From the NCBI GenBank assembly GCA_963678705.1, contig OY783206.1, positions 19,107,807 to 19,171,806 on the forward strand: 64,000 bases of DNA. The letters are read 5' to 3'. The translations under genes were made by a program, and so were the position numbers. Within the stretch, counting starts at the first letter, position 1; each line of letters opens with the position of its first letter. The notes under the pieces are model-generated. The model ran no database searches and was not told the origin of the DNA. It saw only the letters and a list, made by a program, of their open reading frames with translations. This document shows, one piece after another, positions 57,545 through 64,000 of the stretch. The DNA is from Panorpa germanica. Its lineage: Eukaryota > Arthropoda > Insecta > Mecoptera > Panorpidae.

Positions 57545-60500
57545 TTTGAAGTTTTGTTAAAATAATCTGTAATAAATATAAATATTATACAATTATATAA
57601 ATTATGTTAATAATATACACGATTGTTCACTGGTTTTAATAGGTTTTCTTTTAAGTTACAATTATAAAAAAAATTACAATATTAAGTTTTATCTTTGCCA
57701 GATAATATGTCTATTATTATCACTAAAGGTTGTATCAAAATAAATTACCTGTAAAATATGCGGTAATTATGACTATTCTTTGGTAATTATTATACATTGC
57801 TCAATTTTCACTACTCAGCAAATATGTACATTTAAACCATATATAGTCCAAATCATGATAGTTCGGCAGCGACTTATACTTAAAAGAGGTTCTAAGAGTC
57901 GTATAAATCTAAAATACGATAATGAATTTTATCTAATTCGTTTCTATATACATTATAGAAAAATAACTGAGTCAGTGCTTTTTAGTTATATCTGCAGTTT
58001 ATACCCCACAACTTCTTTTAATTATAAGTCGCCGCCGAACTCTCGTAATTTGAATTATATCTAACTGTGGCTACGCTTTGCTAAATTATATATATTTTAC
58101 ATAAAACGTAAATTTTTTGATCAGATATTGGCATTTTGTGTGTAACGAGTAGTAGATTAATGTAATCTTATATTTTATGTAATGTTAGTCACCATTACAC
58201 GAATTGCAATGTACATAAGTGTTTGAATGTCTGTACTTTGTTTTTATAAATACAAAGCTATTGTGTATATAGTGACTCGTCACTACACAAAATGAAATAT
58301 TACTTGAAAATTTTACATTTTATGTAAAATATAGGTGAAAGAGATTTACTATTTGTAGTTTATGAATGTAGTAAATTTCAAAGACAATTCAAATAGCTGA
58401 AAGGGCTTGGATATTTAATTGATGGATATTTTCTCCATGTATTTCAAAACCAAATAATATTTAAATTATAAATGGGATTAATTGGTTATTGCAACACACG
58501 CAATAAACGTGAAAGATGAAATGTTTACAATTTATTCGTCCTTGACTTCAAAATTGACACCACAAATTAAATATATTTGAAAATAAAAACAATAAACCTT
58601 TTTTACCTTTTTAACCAATAATTTTTTTATTTTATATAATTATTATTATTTCATATTATTAAATTTATTTAAAAATAAACCTAACTTTAGTTTAGGTTTA
58701 TTGTTTTTATTTTCAAATATATTTAATTTGTGGTGTCAATTTTGAAGTCAAGGACGAATAAATTGTAAACATTACATCCTTCACGTTACATGTTATTTTA
58801 TTAATAAGTAAATATACAAAAACTTACCTTTTAGAAATAAAATAAATCCAAATTGATGATGAAATTTCTGAATTATTGAAACATGTACCTCTGGTATTCA
58901 GTAACTCTTTGATAGTAAAAGTTATTTTGATAAAAAAAACAGTTGAAGTATCACATATGTGTTTATCTTTTGAAGCACACTGTCTCATATGATAAAAAGT
59001 CACTTACTAAATTTTTTTAAAGTCAATGGCAATATATATTATATTATTATTAAAGATAACAAGTCTTGTCACTTGAAATCAAATAGACGACAAAATTATT
59101 TGCCTGTCATTGTATAATCTCATTCAATCTCGTCTAAAATTTATCTGTTGAAGGCCAAAAGCCATTCTAATCATTATACAGCGTAAAAAATATATTCACT
59201 TTATATAATAGATATAGGTATTACACAGGTATTACAGTATTACACAATATAATCATCTATAAACTAATATCAAATATATATATATGTGCAATGAACTTGA
59301 CATAATTGGTGACATTCAACAGTGATTATTGTTTGTATTTACAACAATAAATACAGCATCACACATATTCATTTGATTATATGGATATAGATTTTATGTG
59401 TACATACATATTTACTTAAGTAATCCACGTGTCAAAAAAAATGGCACGTGTAAAAATTAAGAGCGTTCGGTTCGTTTTTATTTTAGTGTAATAAATCTAT
59501 TAGTTTCATATTTCTTTTATTGTGGGATACAATTTCGTTGCTGTACTCATAGTAATCGGAATAGTTTGTTAAGCGCTAGCTTTGTAATAGGATTGTCCGA
59601 ACGATTTACTGTTATTTTTTTTAACAAGTCCTGGTAACTCTGTTGTTATAACAAGGAGTACAGCAACTCTTGTTAAAATATTACTCGTTAAATATAGTTA
59701 GATGTATTTAAGATTTATATAAGAATATTTACCTAAAGACAATGATTTGTGATCTGTTTTACTGCTTTTTGTAAAACAAATCTATCCTTTTGCGCATTTA
59801 ACTTATTTAAAATACGTTTTAAAGGATCATAAAATGTTGAGAGGTTTAAAAGATACAAAATTTAATAAATAAGACGTTTTTAGATTAAATATTACTGGGT
59901 TAGGATTAAATAAGATTTGTGTTTTGCAGATAGGTAGGTATTTAGGCCTTAAGGGGCGCCGACTGTCTATATTTACAAAATTATATTTTCTGTACTTCCT
60001 TTTTACTGTAGTTTAATTAGTCACGGTACATAACATATAACAGATGCTATAAGAAAATAAAAGACTTTTTAATTAATAACTACAAGAGCTGCTGGCATAC
60101 CTTTATTCCCCATGAATTATTAGGCTTAAACATATGATTTTGACATTTGACATAAGCAAGAGACTTAGAAAATGGGTAGGACCCACTCTGTTTTCACAAA
60201 CACGAAGTTTGCTGTATATTGTCGGTGAAATATTTTATGTACGGCAATGTACTGTTTGACATTTCCCATTTCTAAATAAGACTAATTCTAATGTTTAATT
60301 ATTATTATAACAAAGAAAGATATAAACTAAATTATAAATAAATAATATAAAATTTAATATATAAATTATAATAAAAATTAAACTCTTTTAATATGTATAT
60401 ATCTTAAAAGATGAATTTAAATATAATTGTTAACCTCACTTTTGAGAATTTTGTTAAGTTTTATGTTATATTGTTTATATATTACTTTTAAATTTAATAA

Positions 60501-60624
60501 GAATATAATTCTAACTTATTGTTATATAATTAACATTTTTAATATGGATTTTTTTAAACAGTGTCAAATTTTTATGTGTAATTTTTTTGTGTAATAAGTA
60601 AAAATTTGTAAATAAAATTTTAAA
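57545..60624. other. Divergent intergenic region, SWEET copy 2 to VPS13D
   Basis: About 3 kb of AT-rich sequence with the promoters of both genes. It contains the palindrome at 58,507-58,786. The ORF at 57,780-58,064 has no recognisable domain. The 17-mer GGCATACCTTTATTCCC at 60,094 also occurs at 28,703 beside the gypsy remnant. Confidence 0.4.
58507..58786. repeat. Large foldback (93-bp arms, 94-bp loop)
   Basis: The left arm 58,507-58,599 and right arm 58,694-58,786 are inverted copies with only about two mismatches (near ACGTGAAAGATGAAATG and its partner). Landmarks are CCTTGACTTCAAAATTGACA and its reverse complement. Could be a MITE or foldback transposon; no target duplication was established. 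Confidence 0.88.
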
Positions 60625-63600
60625 ATGCTTGAAGGTTTAGTCGCTTGGGTTTTAAATAATTATTTAGGCAAATATGTGCAAAATTTAAATACAGACCAAT
60701 TGAGTATAGCATTATTATCAGGTAAAATTATAATTTAATATTTGTATATATATTATTTTTTGGCAATAATTTAGCATGGATATGCCAACAACGTCAAAGA
60801 ATTTAAACAATCGGCGTATTTAGTACGTGCGTACTTTACTCTTGTCAATTGACTCATTATTATATATAGAATTTAAATTTATATATCATGATGCAATAAA
60901 ATAAATCAATAACTAATAAACTTTGATTAGATATAATAAATACGTTGTTTGTTTCAAATGCAACATGAATCTCAAGAAATTACATAATCCGACGCATTAA
61001 ATAATCATTTATCTTTCTTGTATTTAAGTTGATGAATAAATTTAACGACAAAGATAATTATTATTAATTTTTTTTAGCAATGTTTCTTACATGTCATTAT
61101 CGACGTGTAAGAATAGTTGCTAAGTTTTCAGGCGTTACATTTCATAATGTTATTAATACCTTATTTTATAGTTTAGAACAATTAAATATTAATTATTATA
61201 ATCATATATACAATAAAACAAATTATATTATATAACTACGTTTTAATATTATATAATACAGCATAAATTCCAGTGTTGTAAAAAAAATGCGCCCCTTAAA
61301 ATGTCATACTTTAAAATTGAAAAACGAATAAGCTTTGGCATTCATGTTATTAGTTTATTCCGTGGAATGTTATAAATTTGTTTACAATTACAAAAGATAT
61401 CACTTTTTAAATATTCTGAAAATATGAGATCGATTAATCGTTTCAATTTGGAGATAAATTTATTCGTTTGAATCATTTGCATCTCTTACACCCCCTCAAT
61501 GACAGTCGTCTATCGAATAAAATTTAACTGATTAGATTCCCGCTAAACACAGTTGGATAGATGAAAGGTTTATTTTACATATAAAAGTTTAACGTTCTTT
61601 AAATTAATATTATTTCAGCTTATATAACTTGCATTCAATTAATAATAATGTAATAGAATTATGTTAAATTTCGGTAAATAATAAAACATAATCAGGTAAA
61701 GAATATTATGTTTAATAGTATATATAATTACGTTTTGTGTTTAGAGGGTAATGCTTTAAGGTACACAAAGATTTTATAAGCCGGTAACGAGTATAAAACA
61801 TAATTTATAATAAAATCTTTTAAATGCACCTCTGCATTTTCGGTATTATGCAAACATATAAAATATGTAACAAGTAAAGTGTTATTTCTTTTGGCGTGCT
61901 TGCCAAATTTTGTATATAAATAAATTATTAAAATGTACATTTGTTAACTATATTTTATTCTTTTAACTAAATGCAGTGCTCGCTACGTAAATATGTACAC
62001 CTGTCGGGTCCTCTTTATGACTGAAATCAACTGAAATTGACTGAAATTAAGCATAACATTTTACGATACTGTTAAGGATTATAAAAAAAAATAAGTCAGT
62101 TAACTAGATATATTAAAAGTTGTAAAATGACATATTCTATCGAATAAAAATTATGTAATATTTATATAATATTTGTGTTTTAATATAAATACAAAAGAAA
62201 TATATTTAGAGTGTAGCGGAACGTTTTATTACGTAAAGAGAACATTATTAAAATAATAGTTATTTTAAAGCACATTGCAAAATTATACAAACAAACATAA
62301 AACATCGTATAAATCTGGAAATTAATATTTTTTGATTGATTTTATAGGGGAAGTCGAACTAGAGAATTTACCATTAAGAAAGGATGCCCTACGATCACTG
62401 GGGCTACCTTTACAGGTTCGAGCTGGTTTTATTGGCCGAGTTCGACTCCAGGTTCCAGTTCGACAATTTAGATCAGCTCCATGGGTGATTTTAATTGAGC
62501 AATTAAATCTAGTTGCTGGACCAATAAATTTAGACGAGGTAATTAAAAAATAATTTAAAATATTATTTCTAGATATTAAATATAAATTTGTAACTATTTT
62601 CAGTGGGATGCTGATTTTGAACATAATACTGCATTAGAATTGAAATTAAGTGCATTAGAATCGATAGAAACGCGATGGAGAGGTGAACGAGAAAATGACG
62701 GGGCTACAGGAGGCCCTGGATATTATGCCTCTAGTTATTCATCATGGGTTAACTACGGGACTGGTTTAGTTACAGGAATAATTGAAAATTTACAAGTAAT
62801 GATTTCACTATGTTAATAATTATAAAAAAAATAACTAAATGGGCTTGTGTCCTCATTTTTTAGTGGTCGATTTTTCAATTGTTGATTGATATTGATGTGA
62901 ATAAATGTGTATTGGCGTGTTTATTGTATTAAATATCAGCGCTAAAAATGGTCGGTCATATTTTTATGACGTGAAATGCATTTTAACGTCAGTTATTTGT
63001 TGAGTAGGTTAGTGCTGTGGTAATCTTCTGTAGCTGTTGGTAGTCGAATAATCAAGTCAAATCAAAGAATAATAAGTTTTTATTTTATTTAACCCTGCTA
63101 AGGTAGACATAATATTGGAATTTGAGTGTTCCTTGAAATAGCTGTAAATAATATTTGATATTTTGATATATATATTCATATAGCAGAGATTTATGAGCTG
63201 TAAGGTTGGTAACCTTACACAAGGATTGTGATGTCACATGCACTTGGAATGTGTACAACGTTGAATCCCTTTAATAATTAAAGAGACAAAATTACTTTTT
63301 TAATTGTTAATATCTCTTAACATATAAGGAGTTATTAAAATATAATTGAACATTTGAGGTTGTAGTAACCCACTTTATCAATATATAGTACAGTTTTATA
63401 GAAATTAAGACATAGGACACAAGACCATTTAATAGATTAGGTTCAAAACCCAGAATTGAGGCTGGAAAATAAACTTGTCTGATAGTTTGAGTGTTCTGAT
63501 ATTATTTGCTACCCTCAATTTTAGACTATTAATGCGTTCTAATTGTTCCAGCTCAAAATTCGAGATGTACACATTCGTTATGAAGATAACATATCTATAC

Positions 63601-64000
63601 CCGGTCAAATTTTCGCCTGCGGTATCACTTTTGGAGCTCTTACTGCTCAAGGCTCTCCTAATGTATCTGTTGGAACAAGTTCTAAAATATTTGAGCTGCA
63701 AAATCTAACAGTGTACTGGGACGCTTTGGAACCCCATGATTTACTTGGAGAATTGTCTCTTGGTGATTTAGCTGTATGTATCTTTTTTTTTTAAAAGGTT
63801 GCTATGTTTATTTGTTTGAATCTTTAATAAATTTAATTTTATATTTTAGATTGCAATGAGTAAGAAGCAGTCTCATCAATATATTCTTCAACCTGTCGGA
63901 GGCCGAGCTCAATTAACAAGAGACCGAAGTGAAATTCCGCAATCTTCTAGAGTAAAACCTCGTCTCGTTTGTGATTTAACTCTTGATATGGTTCCACTAT
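60625..64000 (+). CDS. Vps13D: VPS13D, bridge-like lipid transfer protein (N-terminal part; continues past window)
   Basis: Five exons so far: 60,625-60,721, 62,348-62,538, 62,604-62,795, 63,552-63,773 and 63,850 to the window end; GT/AG, phases agree. VPS13 proteins form a hydrophobic groove that carries phospholipids between membranes; VPS13D works at mitochondria, ER and peroxisomes. The opening [20 protein letters not shown], then [28 protein letters not shown] and [12 protein letters not shown] is the Chorein_N domain, and the motif [13 protein letters not shown] is closer to VPS13D than to VPS13A/B/C. Exon 4 gives [13 protein letters not shown] and exon 5 [14 protein letters not shown], both matching the next conserved VPS13D blocks. 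The residues encoded by exon 3 ([16 protein letters not shown]) are a VPS13D-type linker. The full protein is over 3,500 residues, so only about 5 percent is here. Confidence 0.92.
60722..62347 (+). other. VPS13D intron 1
   Basis: 1.6 kb, AT-rich, donor GTAAAA and acceptor TTTATAG. No nested gene, ORF or repeat copy recognised. Confidence 0.6.
62840..63430. repeat. Two dispersed repeats in VPS13D intron 3
   Basis: 62,840-63,045 is the reverse complement of 25,385-25,570. 63,260-63,430 is a copy of the core shared by blocks X and Y (AATTACTTTTTTAATTGTTA, TTTATAGAAATTAAGACATA). Both lie between exons 3 and 4. Confidence 0.7.

Noticed and set aside
57780-58064. 94-residue plus-strand ORF upstream of SWEET copy 2
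   Set aside because: No known motif, composition typical of AT-rich chance frames, and no adjoining exon-like segments.

Overview
This is nuclear DNA from an insect. It is very AT-rich, its genes have introns with GT/AG borders, and about three quarters of it is repeats. Four confident host genes, all recognisable animal orthologues, sit in the right half. The source is probably a hymenopteran (ant or parasitoid wasp). That guess rests mainly on the non-LTR retrotransposon at the left edge, whose RT tail and CCHC-like C-terminus resemble elements common in ant and wasp genomes. No species is assigned.

Left part (1-16.1 kb): a decayed non-LTR retrotransposon, then a dense head-to-tail cluster of short non-autonomous Helitrons. 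These start with TCCTATATTATAATG-like ends and finish with a short hairpin plus CTAG. The first half runs on the plus strand, a middle block on the minus strand, then plus again. One copy is split by an internally deleted BEL/Pao element with 309-bp LTRs and a 5-bp target duplication.

16.1-19.7 kb: an 83-bp satellite organised in longer units that carry a tRNA-like module, ending in a foldback. 19.7-29.2 kb: an unclassified repeat (blocks X and Y), a hAT transposase remnant and a gutted Ty3/gypsy element. 29.2-31.7 kb shows almost nothing.

31.7-38.5 kb (minus strand): a PGC-1/spargel-type transcriptional coactivator, reconstructed here as five phase-compatible exons giving about 1511 residues, with a Ser/Asp-rich tract, an RS-rich region, a C-terminal RRM and a YSDLD tail. 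A tiny candidate first exon lies 10 kb upstream at 48.6 kb; the intervening intron would hold 38.5-48.6 kb of repeats, including a second, permuted copy of X/Y.

49.7-64 kb: SIL1 (ER nucleotide exchange factor for BiP), divergent from spargel; two SWEET-type sugar transporters facing each other tail to tail with a complete 630-bp Helitron between them; and the first five exons of VPS13D, a bridge-like lipid transfer protein that continues past the window. I see no operon-like logic. The two SWEET genes are probably an old local duplication; the other neighbours appear functionally unrelated.
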